64,000 nucleotides of DNA from Ptiloglossa arizonensis. Taxonomy: Eukaryota > Arthropoda > Insecta > Hymenoptera > Colletidae. Numbering within the stretch: position 1 is the stretch's first letter; every line of letters begins with the position of its first letter. This document shows positions 9,641 through 22,528 of this stretch, piece by piece. The DNA lies in NCBI RefSeq assembly GCF_051014685.1, contig NW_027478515.1, forward strand, positions 124,001-188,000. The letters are read 5' to 3'. The position numbers were made by a program, and so were the translations under genes. The notes beneath the pieces were generated by a model. It did no database searches, was not told the DNA's origin, and saw only the letters and a list, made by a program, of their open reading frames with translations.

Positions 9641-12600
9641 CAACCATTCCTTAACTACAAACTCCCATATCTCGCGAACGGATTGACGAACTCGAGAAAT
9701 TCCTGTTGCATCTGAAAGCAGAAACTCGCCCGATTACAGTGGTGTGTGTACTTTTCCCCTAAGCCAATCTAGTTATTGTTTTCGAGTATCCGACTTGCGA
9801 AAATTTTGATGGTGTTCTCAACCATTCGATAACTTCAAACTCCCATACCTCGCGAACTGATTGACGAACTCGAGAAATTCCTGTTGCATCTGAAAGTAGA
9901 AACTCGCCGATTACAACGGTATGTGTGTTTTTGCCCTAGGCCATAGTAGTTATTGGTTTCGAGTATCAGACTTGCGAAAATTTTGATGGTTTCTCAACCA
10001 TTCCTTAACTTTAAACTCCCATATCTCGCGAACGGATTGACGAACTCGAGAAATTCCTGTTGCATCTGAAAGTAGAAACTCACCCGATTACAATAGTGTG
10101 TGTACTTTTCCTCTAAGCCATTCTAGTTATTGGTTTCGAGTATCCGACTTGCGAAAATTTTGATGGTTTCTCAACCATTCCATAACTTCAAACTCCCATA
10201 TCTCGCGAACGGATTGACGAACTCGAGAAATTCCTGTTGCACTCGAAAGTAGAAACTCGCCGATTACAATTGTGTGTGTACTTTTCCCCTAAGCCATTCT
10301 AGTTATTGGTTTCGAGTATCCGACTTGCGAAAATTTTGATGGTTTCTCAACCATTCGATAACTTCAAACTCCCATACCTCGCGAACGGATTGACGAACTC
10401 GAGAAATTCCTGTTGCATCTGAAAGTAGAAACTCGCCGATTACAATGGTGTGAGTACTTTTCCCCTAAGCCATTCTAGTTATTGGTTTCGAGTATCCGGC
10501 TTGCGAAAATTTTGATGGTTTCTCAACCATTCGATAACTTCAAACTCCCATACCTCGCGAACGGATTGACGAACTCGAGAAATTCCTGTTGCATCTGAAA
10601 GTAGAAACTCGCCGATTACAATGGTGTGTGTACTTTTCCCCTAAGCCAATCTAGTTATTGGTTTCGAGTATCCGACTTGCGAAAATTTTGATGGTTTCTC
10701 AACCATTCCATAACTTCAAACTCCCATATCTCGCGAACGGATTGACGAACTCGAGAAATTCCTGTTGCACTCGAAAGTAGAAACTCGCCGATTACAATGG
10801 TGTGTGTACTTTTCCCCTAAGCCATTCTAGTTATTGGTTTCGAGTATCCGACTTGCGAAAATTTTGATGGTTTCTCAACCATTCGATAACTTCAAACTCC
10901 CATACCTCGCGAACGGATTGACGAACTCGAGAAATTCCTGTTGCATCTGAAAGTAGAAACTCGCCGATTACAACGGTATGTGTGTTTTTGCCCTAGGCCA
11001 TAGTAGTTATTGGTTTCGAGTATCAGACTTGCGAAAATTTTGATGGTTTCTCAACCATTCCTTAACTTTAAACTCCCATACCTCGCGAACGGATTGACGA
11101 ATTCGAGAAATTCCTGTTGCATCTGAAAGTAGAAACTCACCCGATTAGAATAGTGTGTGTACTTTTCCTCTAAGCCATTCCAGTTATTGGTATCGAGTAT
11201 CCGACTTGCGAAAATTTTGATGGTTTCTCAACCATTCCTTAACTTCAAACTCCCATATCTCGCGAACGGATTGACGAACTCGAGAAATTCCTGTTGCATC
11301 TGAAAGCAGAAACTAGCCCGATTACAACGGTATGTGTATTTTTGCCCTAGGCTATAGTAGTTATTGGTTTCGAGTATCAGACGTGCGAAAATTTTGATGG
11401 TTTCTCAACCATTCCTTAACTTCAAACTCCCATATCTCGTGAACGGATTGACGAACTCGAGAAATTCCTGTTGCATCTGAAAGCAGAAACTCGCCGATTA
11501 CAATGGTGTGTGTACTTTTCCCCTAAGCCATTCTAGTTATTGGTTTCGAGTATCCGACTTGCGAAAATTTTGATGGTTTCTCTACCATTCCTTAACTTCA
11601 AACTCCCATATCTCGCGAACGGATTGACGAACTCGAGAAACTCCAATTGCATCTGAGAGCAGAAACTCGCCCGATTACAACGGTATGTGTATTTTTACCT
11701 TAGGCCATGGTAGTTATTGGTTTCGAGTATCAGACTTGCGAAAATTTTGGTGGTTCCTCAACCATTCCTTAACTTCAAACTCCCATATCTCGCGAACGGA
11801 TTGACGAACTCGAGAAATTCCTGTTGCATCTGAAAGCAGAAACTCGCCGATTAGAATGGTGTGTGTACTTTACCCCTAAGCCATTCTAGTTATTGGTTTC
11901 GAGTATTAAACTTGCGAAAGTTTTGATGATTTCTCAACCATTCCTTAACTTCAAACTCCCATATCTCGCGAACGGATTGACGAACTCAACAAATTCCTGT
12001 TGCATCTGAAATTAGAAACTCACCCGATTACAACGGTATGTGTATTTTTGCCCTAGGCCATAGTAGTTATTGGTTTCGAGTATCAGACTTGCGAAAATTT
12101 TGATGGTTTCTCAACCATTCCTTAACTTTAAACTCCCATATCTCGCGAACGGATTGACGAACTCGAGAAATTCCTGTTGCATCTGAAAGTAGAAACTCAC
12201 CCGATTTCACCGGTATGTGTGTTTTTGCCCTAGGCCATAGTAGTTATTGGTTTCGAGTATCAGACTTGCGAAAATTTTGATGGTTTCTCAACCATTCCTT
12301 AACTTCAAACTCCCATATCTCGCGAACGGATTGACGAACTCGAGATATTCCTGTTGCATCTGAAAGTAGAAACTCGCCCGATTACAATGGTGTGTAATAC
12401 TTTTCCCCTAGGCCATTCCAGTTATTGGTTTCAGGTAACAGACTCGCGAAAATTTTAAAGTTTTTTCAACCATTCCTGAACTTCAAACTCCCATATCTCG
12501 CGAACGGATTCACGAACTCGAGAAATTCCTGTTGCATCTGAAAGCAGAAACTCGTCCGATTACAACGGTATGTGTATTCTTGCCCTAGGCCATAGAAGTT

Positions 12601-14463
12601 ATTGGTTTCGAGTATCAGACTTGCGAAAATTTTGATGGTTTCTTAATCATTCCTTAACTTCAAACTCCCATATCTCGCGAACGGATTGACGAATTCGAGA
12701 AACTCCTATTGCATCTGAAAGCAGAAACACGCGCGATTACAATGGTGTGTGTACTTTTCCCCTAAGCCATTCTAGTTATTGGTTTCGAGTATCCGACTTG
12801 CGAAAATTTTGATGGTTTCTCAACTATTCCATAACTTCAAACTCCCATATCTCGCGAACGGATTGACGAACTCGAGAAATTCCTGTTGCATCTGAAAGCA
12901 GAAACTGGCCCGATTACAATGGTGTGTGTACTTTTCCCCTGGGCCATTCGAGTTATTGGTTTCGAGTATCAGACTTGCGAAAATTTTGATGGTTTCTCAA
13001 CCATTCCTTAACTTCAAACTCCCATATCTCGCGAACGGATTGACGAACTCGAGAAATTCCTGTTGCATCTGAAAGTAGAAACTCACCCGATTGCAACGGT
13101 ATGTGTATTTTTGCCCTAGGCCATAGTAGTTATTGGTTTCGAGTATCAGACTTGCGAAAATTTTGATGGTTTCTCAACCATTCCTTAACTTTAAACTCCC
13201 ATATCTCGCGAACGGATTGACGAACTCGAGAAATTCCTGTTGCATCTGAGAGTAGAAACTCACCCGATTACAATAGTGTGTGTACTTTTCCTCTAAGCCA
13301 TTCTAGTTATTGGTTTCGAGTATCCGACTTGCGAAAATTTTGATGGTTTCTCAACCATTCCATAACTTCAAACTCCCATACCTCGCGAACGGATTGACGA
13401 ACTCGAGAAATTCCTGTTGCATCTGAAAGTAGAAACTCGCCGATTACAATGGTATGTGTACTTTTCCCCTAAGCCAATCTAGTTATTGGTTTCGAGTATC
13501 CGACTTGCGAAAATTTTGATGGTTTCTCAACCATTCCTTAACTTCAAACTCCCATATCTCGCGAACGGATTGACGAACTCGAGAAATTCCTGTTGCATCT
13601 GAAAGCAGAAACTCGCCGATTACAATGGTGTGTGTACTTTTCCCCTAAGCCATTCTAGTTATTGGTTTCGAGTATCCGACTTGCGAAAATTTTGATGGTT
13701 TCTCAATCATTCCTTAACTTCAAACTCCCATATCTCGCGAACGGATTGACGAACTCGAGAAATTCCTGTTGCATCTGAAAGTAGAAACTCACCCGATTAG
13801 AATAGTGTGTGTACTTTTCCTCTAAGCCATTCCAGTTATTGGTTTCGAGTATCCGACTTGCGAAAATTTTGATGGTGTTCTCAACCATTCCTTAACTTCA
13901 AACTCCCATATCTCGCGAACGGATTGACGAACTCGAGAAATTCCTGTTGCATCTGAAAGCAGAAACTCGCCGATTACAATGTTGTGTGTACTTTTCCCCT
14001 AAGCCATTCTAGTTATTGGTTTCGAGTATCCGACTTGCGAAAATTTTGATAGTTTCTCGACCATTCCTTAACTACAAACTCCCATATCTCGCGAACGGAT
14101 TGACGAACTCGAGAAATTCCTTTGCATCTGAAAGCAGAAACTCGCCCGATTACAGTGGTGTGTGTACTTTTCCCCTAGGCCTTTCCAGTTATTGGTTTCG
14201 AGTATCAGACTTGCGAAAATTTTGATGGTTTCTCAATCATTCCTTAACTTCAAACTCCCATATCTCGCGAACGGATTGACGAACTCGAGAAATTCCTGTT
14301 GCATCTGAAAGTAGAAACTCACCCGATTACAATGGTGTGTAATACTTTTCCCCTAGGCCATTCCAATTATTGGTTTCGAGTATCCGACTTGCGTAAATTT
14401 TGATGGTTTCTCAACCATTCCTTAACTTCAAACTCCCATATCTCGCGAACGGATTGACGAACT
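9641..14463 (+). repeat. ~4.8-kb segment that recurs at 28716-34421, upstream copy
   Basis: Markers include gttattgttttcgag (9771), gatggtgttctc with gaactgattgacg (about 9810-9865), caattgtgtgtg (10267), ggtgtgagtac with atccggc (about 10447-10500), ggtggttcctc (11749), gatttcaccgg (about 12202) and gtgtgtaatac (about 12391 and 14333). All recur downstream at shifts of 19076 bp and then 19958 bp. Differences seen are single bases, such as agacgtgcg here versus agacatgcg downstream, ttttacctt here versus ttttgcctt, and loss of one g in cctttgcatctg at about 14120. The match ends where ctccag here meets ctcgag downstream. Confidence 0.88.
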
Positions 14464-15220
14464 CCAGAAATTCCTGTTGCATCTGAAAGTAGAAACTCGC
14501 CGATTACAATGGTGTGTGTACTTTTCCCCTAAGCCATTCTAGTTATTGGTTTCGAGTATCCGACTTGCGAAAATTTTGATGGTTTCTCAACCATTCCATA
14601 ACTTCAAACTCCCATATCTCGCGAACGGATTGACGAACTCGAGAAATTCCTGTTGCATCTGAAAGTAGAAACTCACCCGATTACAACGGTATGTGTATTT
14701 TTGCCCTAGGCCATAGTAGTTATTGGTTTCGAGTATCCGACTTGCGAAAATTTTGATGGTTTCTCAACCATTCGATAACTTCAAACTCCCATATCTCGCG
14801 AACGGATTGACGAACTCGAGAAATTCCTGTTGCATCTGAAAGTAGAAACTCACCCGATTACAATGGTGTGTGTACTTTTCCCATAAGCCATTCCAGTTAT
14901 TGGTTTCGAGTATCCGACTTGCGAAAATTTTCATGGTTTCTCAACCATTCCTTAACTTCAAACTCCCATATCTCGCGAACGGATTGACGAACTCGAGATA
15001 TTCCTGTTGCATCTGAAAGTAGAAACTCGCCCGATTACAATGGTGTGTGTACTTTTCCCATAAGCCATTCCAGTTATTGGTTTCGAGTATCCGACTTGCG
15101 AAAATTTTCATGGTTTCTCAACCATTCCTTAACTTCAAACTCCCATATCTCGCGAACGGATTGACGAATTCGAGATATTCCTGTTGCATCTGAAAGTAGA
15201 AACTCGCCCGATTACAATGG
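14464..15220 (+). repeat. Connecting monomers, ~4 copies
   Basis: 14464-14790 matches about 7753-8079 (ctccag, then ccataac, then a gccctaggccatagtag cassette with atccgac). It is followed by two consecutive monomers of the ttttcatgg/gagatattcc type (about 14840-15190). That type occurs only once before the other core units, so it was probably duplicated here. The second copy has gaattcgagatattcc. Confidence 0.75.
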
Positions 15221-16814
15221 TGTGTAATACTTTTCCCCTGGGCCATTCCAGTTATTGGTTTCAGGTATCAGACTCGCGAAAATTTTAATGGTTTTTCAAC
15301 CATTCCTGAACTTCAAACTCCCATATCTCGCGAACGGATTCACGAACTCGAGAAATTCCTGTTGCATCTGAAAGCAGAAACTCGTCCGATTACAACGGTA
15401 CGTGTATTCTTGCCCTAGGCCATAGAAGTTATTGGTTTCGAGTATCAGACTTGCGAAAATTTTGATGGTTTCTTAACCATTCCCTAACTTCAAACTCCCA
15501 TATCTCGCGAACGGATTGACGAATTCGAGAAACTCCTATTGCATCTGAAAGCAGAAACACGCCCGATTACAACGGTATGTGTATTTTTGCCTTAGGCCAT
15601 ATGTAGTTATCGGTTTCGAGTATCAGACTTGCGAAAATTTTGATGGTTTCTCAACCATTCCTTAACTTTAAACTCCCATATCTCGCGAACGGATTGACGA
15701 ACTCGAGAAATTCCTGTTGCATCTGAAAGTAGAAACTCACCCGATTACAATAGTGTGTGTACTTTTCCCATAAGCCATTCTAGTTATTGGTTTCGAGTAT
15801 CCGACTTGCGAAAATTTTGATGGCTTCTCAACCATTCGATAACTTCAAACTCCCATACCTCGCGAACGTGTTGACGAACTCGAGAAACTCCAATTGCATC
15901 TGAGAGCAGAAACTCGCCCGATTACAACGGTATGTGTATTTTTGCCTTAGGCCATAGTAGTTATTGGTTTCGAGTATCAGACTTGCGAAAATTTTGATGG
16001 TTTCTCAACCATTCCTTAAGTTTAAACTCCCATATCTCGCGAACGGATTGACGAACTCGAGAAATTCCTGTTGCATCTGAAAGTAGAAACTCACCCGATT
16101 ACAATGGTGTGTGTACTTTTCCCCTAAGCCATTCCAGTTATTGGTTTCGAGTATCCGACTTGCGAAAATTTTGATGGTTTCTCAACCATTCCTTAACTTC
16201 AAACTCCCATATCTCGCGAACGGATTGACGAACTCAACAAATTCCTGTTACATCTGAAATTCGAAACTCGCCCGATTACAACGGTATGTGTATTTTTGCC
16301 CTAGGCCATAGTAGTTATTGGTTTCGAGTATCAGACTTGCGAAAATTTTGATGGTTTCTCAACCATTCCTTAACTTCAAGCTCCCATATCTCGCGAACGG
16401 ATTGACGAACTCGAGAAATTCCTGTTGCATCTGAAAGCAGAAACTCGCCGATTACAATGGTGTGTGTACTTTTCCCCTAAGCCATTCTAGTTATTGGTTT
16501 CGAGTATCCGACTTGCGAAAATTTTGATGGTTTCTCAACAATTCCATAACTTCAAACTCCCATATCTCGCGAACGGATTGACGAACTCCAGAAATTCCTG
16601 TTGCATCTGGAAGCAGAAACTCGCCCGCTTACAATGGTGTGTGTACTTTTCCCCTAGGCCATTCCAGTTATTGGTTTCGAGTATCAGACTTGCGAAAATT
16701 TTGATGGTTCCTCTACCATTCCTTAACTTCAAACTCCCATATCTCGCGAACGGATTGACGAACTCGAGAAATTCCTGTTGCATCTCGAAGTAGAAACTCA
16801 CCCGATTACAATGG
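15221..16814 (+). repeat. 9-monomer core HOR unit, copy D
   Basis: It has the full marker series of copies A-C, starting at tgtgtaatac (15221). It sits exactly 9189 bp downstream of copy C, and the identity continues into module M. A small difference is attccctaacttc near 15480 where the others have attccttaacttc. Confidence 0.9.
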
Positions 16815-18829
16815 TGTGTGTACTTTTCCCATAAGCCATTCCAGTTATTGGTTTCGAGTATCCGACTTGCGAAAATTTTGATGGTTTCTCAACCATTCCT
16901 TAACTTCAAACTCCCATATCTCGCGAACGGATTGACGAACTCCAGAAATTCCTGTTGCATCTGAAAGTAGAAACTCGCCGATTACAATGGTGTGTGTACT
17001 TTTCCCCTAAGCCATTCTAGTTATTGGTTTCGAGTATCCGACTTGCGAAAATTTTGATGGTTTCTCAACCATTCCATAACTTCAAACTCCCATATCTCGC
17101 GAACGGATTGACGAACTCGAGAAATTCCTGTTGCATCTGAAAGTAGAAACTCACCCGATTACAACGGTATGTGTATTTTTGCCCTAGGCCATAGTAGTTA
17201 TTGGTTTCGAGTATCCGACTTGCGAAAATTTTGATGGTTTCTCAACCATTCGATAACTTCAAACTCCCATACCTCGCGAACGGATTGACGAACTCGAGAA
17301 ATTCCTGTTGCATCTGAAAGTAGAAACTCGCCGATTACAATGGTGTGTGTACTTTTCCCCTAAGCCAATCTAGTTATTGGTTTCGAGTATCCGACTTGCG
17401 AAAATTTTGATGGTTTCTCAACCATTCCATAACTTCAAACTCCCATATCTCGCGAACGGATTGACGAACTCGAGAAATTCCTGTTGCACTCGAAAGTAGA
17501 AACTCGCCGATTACAATGGTGTGTGTACTTTTCCCCTAAGCCATTCTAGTTATTGGTTTCGAGTATCCGACTTGCGAAAATTTTGATGGTTTCTCAACCA
17601 TTCGATAACTTCAAACTCCCATACCTCGCGAACGGATTGACGAACTCGAGAAATTCCTGTTGCATCTGAAAGTAGAAACTCGCCGATTACAATGGTGTGT
17701 GTACTTTTCCCCTAAGCCAATCTAGTTATTGGTTTCGAGTATCCGACTTGCGAAAATTTTGATGGTTTCTCAACCATTCCTTAACTTCAAACTCCCATAT
17801 CTCGCGATCGGATTGACGAACTCGAGAAATTCCTGTTGCATCTGAAAGCAGAAACTCGCCGATTACAATGGTGTGTGTACTTTTCCCCTAAGCCATTCTA
17901 GTTATTGGTTTCGAGTATCCGACTTGCGAAAATTTTGATAGTTTCTCAACCATTCCTTAACTACAAACTCCCATATCTCGCGAACGGATTGACGAACTCG
18001 AGAAATTCCTGTTGCATCTGAAAGCAGAAACTCGCCCGATTACAGTGGTGTGTGTACTTTTCCCCTAGGCCATTCCAGTTATTGGTTTCGAGTATCAGAC
18101 TTGCGAAAATTTTGATGGTTTCTCAACCATTCCTTAACTTCAAACTCCCATATCTCGCGAACGGATTGACGAACTCGAGAAATTCCTGTTGCACTCGAAA
18201 GTAGAAACTCGCCGATTACAATGGTGTGTGTACTTTTCCCCTAAGCCATTCTAGTTATTGGTTTCGAGTATCCGACTTGCGAAAATTTTGATGGTTTCTC
18301 AACCATTCGATAACTTCAAACTCCCATACCTCGCGAACGGATTGACGAACTCGAGAAATTCCTGTTGCATCTGAAAGTAGAAACTCACCCGATTACAACG
18401 GCATGTGTATTTTTGCCCTAGGCCATAGTAGTTATTGGTTTCGAGTATCAGACTTGCGAAAATTTTGATGGTTTCTCAACCATTCCTTAACTTTAAACTC
18501 CCATATCTCGCGAACGGATTGACGAACTCGAGAAATTCCTGTTGCATCTGAAAGTAGAAACTCACCCGATTACAATAGTGTGTGTACTTTTCCTCTAAGC
18601 CATTCTAGTTATTGGTTTCGAGTATCCGACTTGCGAAAATTTTGATGGTTTCTCAACCATTCCATAACTTCAAACTCCCATATCTCGCGAACGGATTGAC
18701 GAACTCGAGAAATTCCTGTTGCATCTGAAAGCAGAAACTCGCCGATTACAATGGTGTGTGTACTTTTCCCCTAAGCCATTCTAGTTATTGGTTTCGAGTA
18801 TCCGACTTGCGAAAATTTTGATGGTTTCT
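16815..18829 (+). repeat. Module M, second copy
   Basis: It matches 7626-9640 at a shift of 9189 bp. Private differences seen are tctcgcgatcgg (about 17804-17815) and tgcgaaaa where the first copy has tgtgaaaa (about 9266). At 18831 it departs from the first copy (ctctacc versus ctcaacc), which marks the end of the 6032-9640 / 15221-18829 duplication of about 3.6 kb. Confidence 0.85.
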
Positions 18830-18996
18830 CTACCATTCCTTAACTTCAAACTCCCATATCTCGCGAACGGATTGACGAACTCGAGAAACTCCAATTGCAT
18901 CTGAGAGCAGAAACTCGCCCGATTACAACGGTATGTGTATTTTTGCCTTAGGCCATAGTAGTTATTGGTTTCGAGTATCAGACTTGCGAAAATTTT

Positions 18997-21292
18997 GGTG
19001 GTTCCTCAACCATTCCATAACTTCAAACTCCCATATCTCGCGAACGGATTGACGAACTCGAGAAATTCCTGTTGCACTCGAAAGTAGAAACTCGCCGATT
19101 ACAATGGTGTGTGTACTTTTCCCCTAAGCCATTCTAGTTATTGGTTTCGAGTATCCGACTTGCGAAAATTTTGATGGTTTCTCAACCATTCGATAACTTC
19201 AAACTCCCATACCTCGCGAACGGATTGACGAACTCGAGAAATTCCTGTTGCATCTGAAAGTAGAAACTCGCCGATTACAATGGTGTGTGTACTTTTCCCC
19301 TAAGCCAATCTAGTTATTGGTTTCGAGTATCCGACTTGCGAAAATTTTGATGGTTTCTCAACCATTCCTTAACTTTAAACTCCCATATCTCGCGAACGGA
19401 TTGACGAACTCGAGAAATTCCTGTTGCATCTGAAAGTAGAAACTCACCCGATTACAATAGTGTGTGTACTTTTCCCATAAGCCATTCTAGTTATTGGTTT
19501 CGAGTATCCGACTTGCGAAAATTTTGATGGTTTCTCAACCATTCGATAACTTCAAACTCCCATACCTCGCGAACGTGTTGACGAACTCGAGAAACTCCAA
19601 TTGTATCTGAGAGCAGAAACTCGCCCGATTACAACGGTATGTGTATTTTTGCCTTAGGCCATAGTAGTTATTGGTTTCGAGTATCAGACTTGCGAAAATT
19701 TTGATGGTTTCTCAACCATTCCTTAAGTTTAAACTCCCATATCTCGCGAACGGATTGACGAACTCGAGAAATTCCTGTTGCATCTGAAAGTAGAAACTCA
19801 CCCGATTACAATGGTGTGTGTACTTTTCCCCTAAGCCATTCCAGTTATTGGTTTCGAGTATCCGACTTGCGAAAATTTTGATGGTTTCTCAACCATTCCT
19901 TAACTTCAAACTCCCATATCTCGCGAACGGATTGACGAACTCAACAAATTCCTGTTACATCTGAAATTCGAAACTCGCCCGATTACAACGGTATGTGTAT
20001 TTTTGCCCTAGGCCATAGTAGTTATTGGTTTCGAGTATCAGACTTGCGAAAATTTTGATGGTTTCTCAACCATTCCTTAACTTCAAGCTCCCATATCTCG
20101 CGAACGGATTGACGAACTCGAGAAATTCCTGTTGCATCTGAAAGCAGAAACTCGCCGATTACAATGGTGTGTGTACTTTTCCCCTAAGCCATTCTAGTTA
20201 TTGGTTTCGAGTATCCGACTTGCGAAAATTTTGATGGTTTCTCAACAATTCCATAACTTCAAACTCCCATATCTCGCGAACGGATTGACGAACTCCAGAA
20301 ATTCCTGTTGCATCTGGAAGCAGAAACTCGCCCGCTTACAATGGTGTGTGTACTTTTCCCCTAGGCCATTCCAGTTATTGGTTTCGAGTATCAGACTTGC
20401 GAAAATTTTGATGGTTCCTCTACCATTCCTTAACTTCAAACTCCCATATCTCGCGAACGGATTGACGAACTCGAGAAATTCCTGTTGCATCTCGAAGTAG
20501 AAACTCACCCGATTACAATGGTGTGTGTACTTTTCCCATAAGCCATTCCAGTTATTGGTTTCGAGTATCCGACTTGCGAAAATTTTGATGGTTTCTCAAC
20601 CATTCCTTAACTTCAAACTCCCATATCTCGCGAACGGATTGACGAACTCCAGAAATTCCTGTTGCATCTGAAAGTAGAAACTCGCCGATTACAATGGTGT
20701 GTGTACTTTTCCCCTAAGCCATTCTAGTTATTGGTTTCGAGTATCCGACTTGCGAAAATTTTGATGGTTTCTCAACCATTCCATAACTTCAAACTCCCAT
20801 ATCTCGCGAACGGATTGACGAACTCGAGAAATTCCTGTTGCATCTGAAAGTAGAAACTCACCCGATTACAACGGTATGTGTATTTTTGCCCTAGGCCATA
20901 GTAGTTATTGGTTTCGAGTATCCGACTTGCGAAAATTTTGATGGTTTCTCAACCATTCGATAACTTCAAACTCCCATACCTCGCGAACGGATTGACGAAC
21001 TCGAGAAATTCCTGTTGCATCTGAAAGTAGAAACTCGCCGATTACAATGGTGTATGTACTTTTCCCCTAAGCCAATCTAGTTATTGGTTTCGAGTATCCG
21101 ACTTGCGAAAATTTTGATGGTTTCTCAACCATTCCTTAACTTCAAACTCCCATATCTCGCGAACGGATTGACGAACTCGAGAAACTCCAATTGCATCTGA
21201 GAGCAGAAACTCGCCCGATTACAACGGTATGTGTATTTTTGCCTTAGGCCATAGTAGTTATTGGTTTCGAGTATCAGACTTGCGAAAATTTT
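18997..21292 (+). repeat. 13-monomer HOR unit, copy 1 (2296 bp)
   Basis: The unit is defined from one ggtggttcctc marker to the next. Order of markers: ggtggttcctc with ccataac; gcactcgaaag; cgataac with catacc; gccaatctag; aatagtg with cccataagcc; cgaacgtgttgacg with ctccaattgtatctgag; ccttaagtttaaac; aacaaattcctgttac; cttcaagctccc; the ctggaagcag pair; ctccag; and a cassette with gccctagg and atccgac. It therefore contains the right part of the 9-monomer core unit fused to part of module M. Confidence 0.85.
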
Positions 21293-22528
21293 GGTGGTTC
21301 CTCAACCATTCCATAACTTCAAACTCCCATATCTCGCGAACGGATTGACGAACTCGAGAAATTCCTGTTGCACTCGAAAGTAGAAACTCGCCGATTACAA
21401 TGGTGTGTGTACTTTTCCCCTAAGCCATTCTAGTTATTGGTTTCGAGTATCCGACTTGCGAAAATTTTGATGGTTTCTCAACCATTCGATAACTTCAAAC
21501 TCCCATACCTCGCGAACGGATTGACGAACTCGAGAAATTCCTGTTGCATCTGAAAGTAGAAACTCGCCGATTACAATGGTGTGTGTACTTTTCCCCTAAG
21601 CCAATCTAGTTATTGGTTTCGAGTATCCGACTTGCGAAAATTTTGATGGTTTCTCAACCATTCCTTAACTTTAAACTCCCATATCTCGCGAACGGATTGA
21701 CGAACTCGAGAAATTCCTGTTGCATCTGAAAGTAGAAACTCACCCGATTACAATAGTGTGTGTACTTTTCCCATAAGCCATTCTAGTTATTGGTTTCGAG
21801 TATCCGACTTGCGAAAATTTTGATGGTTTCTCAACCATTCGATAACTTCAAACTCCCATACCTCGCGAACGTGTTGACGAACTCGAGAAACTCCAATTGT
21901 ATCTGAGAGCAGAAACTCGCCCGATTACAACGGTATGTGTATTTTTGCCTTAGGCCATAGTAGTTATTGGTTTCGAGTATCAGACTTGCGAAAATTTTGA
22001 TGGTTTCTCAACCATTCCTTAAGTTTAAACTCCCATATCTCGCGAACGGATTGACGAACTCGAGAAATTCCTGTTGCATCTGAAAGTAGAAACTCACCCG
22101 ATTACAATGGTGTGTGTACTTTTCCCCTAAGCCATTCCAGTTATTGGTTTCGAGTATCCGACTTGCGAAAATTTTGATGGTTTCTCAACCATTCCATAAC
22201 TTCAAACTCCCATATCTCGCGAACGGATTGACGAACTCGAGAAATTCCTGTTGCATCTGAAAGCAGAAACTCGCCGATTACAATGGTGTGTGTACTTTTC
22301 CCCTAAGCCATTCTAGTTATTGGTTTCGAGTATCCGACTTGCGAAAATTTTGATGGTTTCTCTACCATTCCTTAACTTCAAACTCCCATATCTCGCGAAC
22401 GGATTGACGAACTCGAGAAACTCCAATTGCATCTGAGAGCAGAAACTCGCCCGATTACAACGGTATGTGTATTTTTGCCTTAGGCCATAGTAGTTATTGG
22501 TTTCGAGTATCAGACTTGCGAAAATTTT
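21293..22528 (+). repeat. 7-monomer deletion variant of the 13-monomer HOR (1236 bp)
   Basis: It starts like the 13-monomer unit (ggtggttcctc through ccttaagtttaaac). It then jumps at about 22190 to a ccataac monomer, a gcagaaactcgccgatt monomer and the ctctacc monomer, and so lacks the aacaaattcctgttac, cttcaagctccc and ctggaagcag monomers. The simplest reading is unequal exchange between non-equivalent monomers. Confidence 0.85.
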
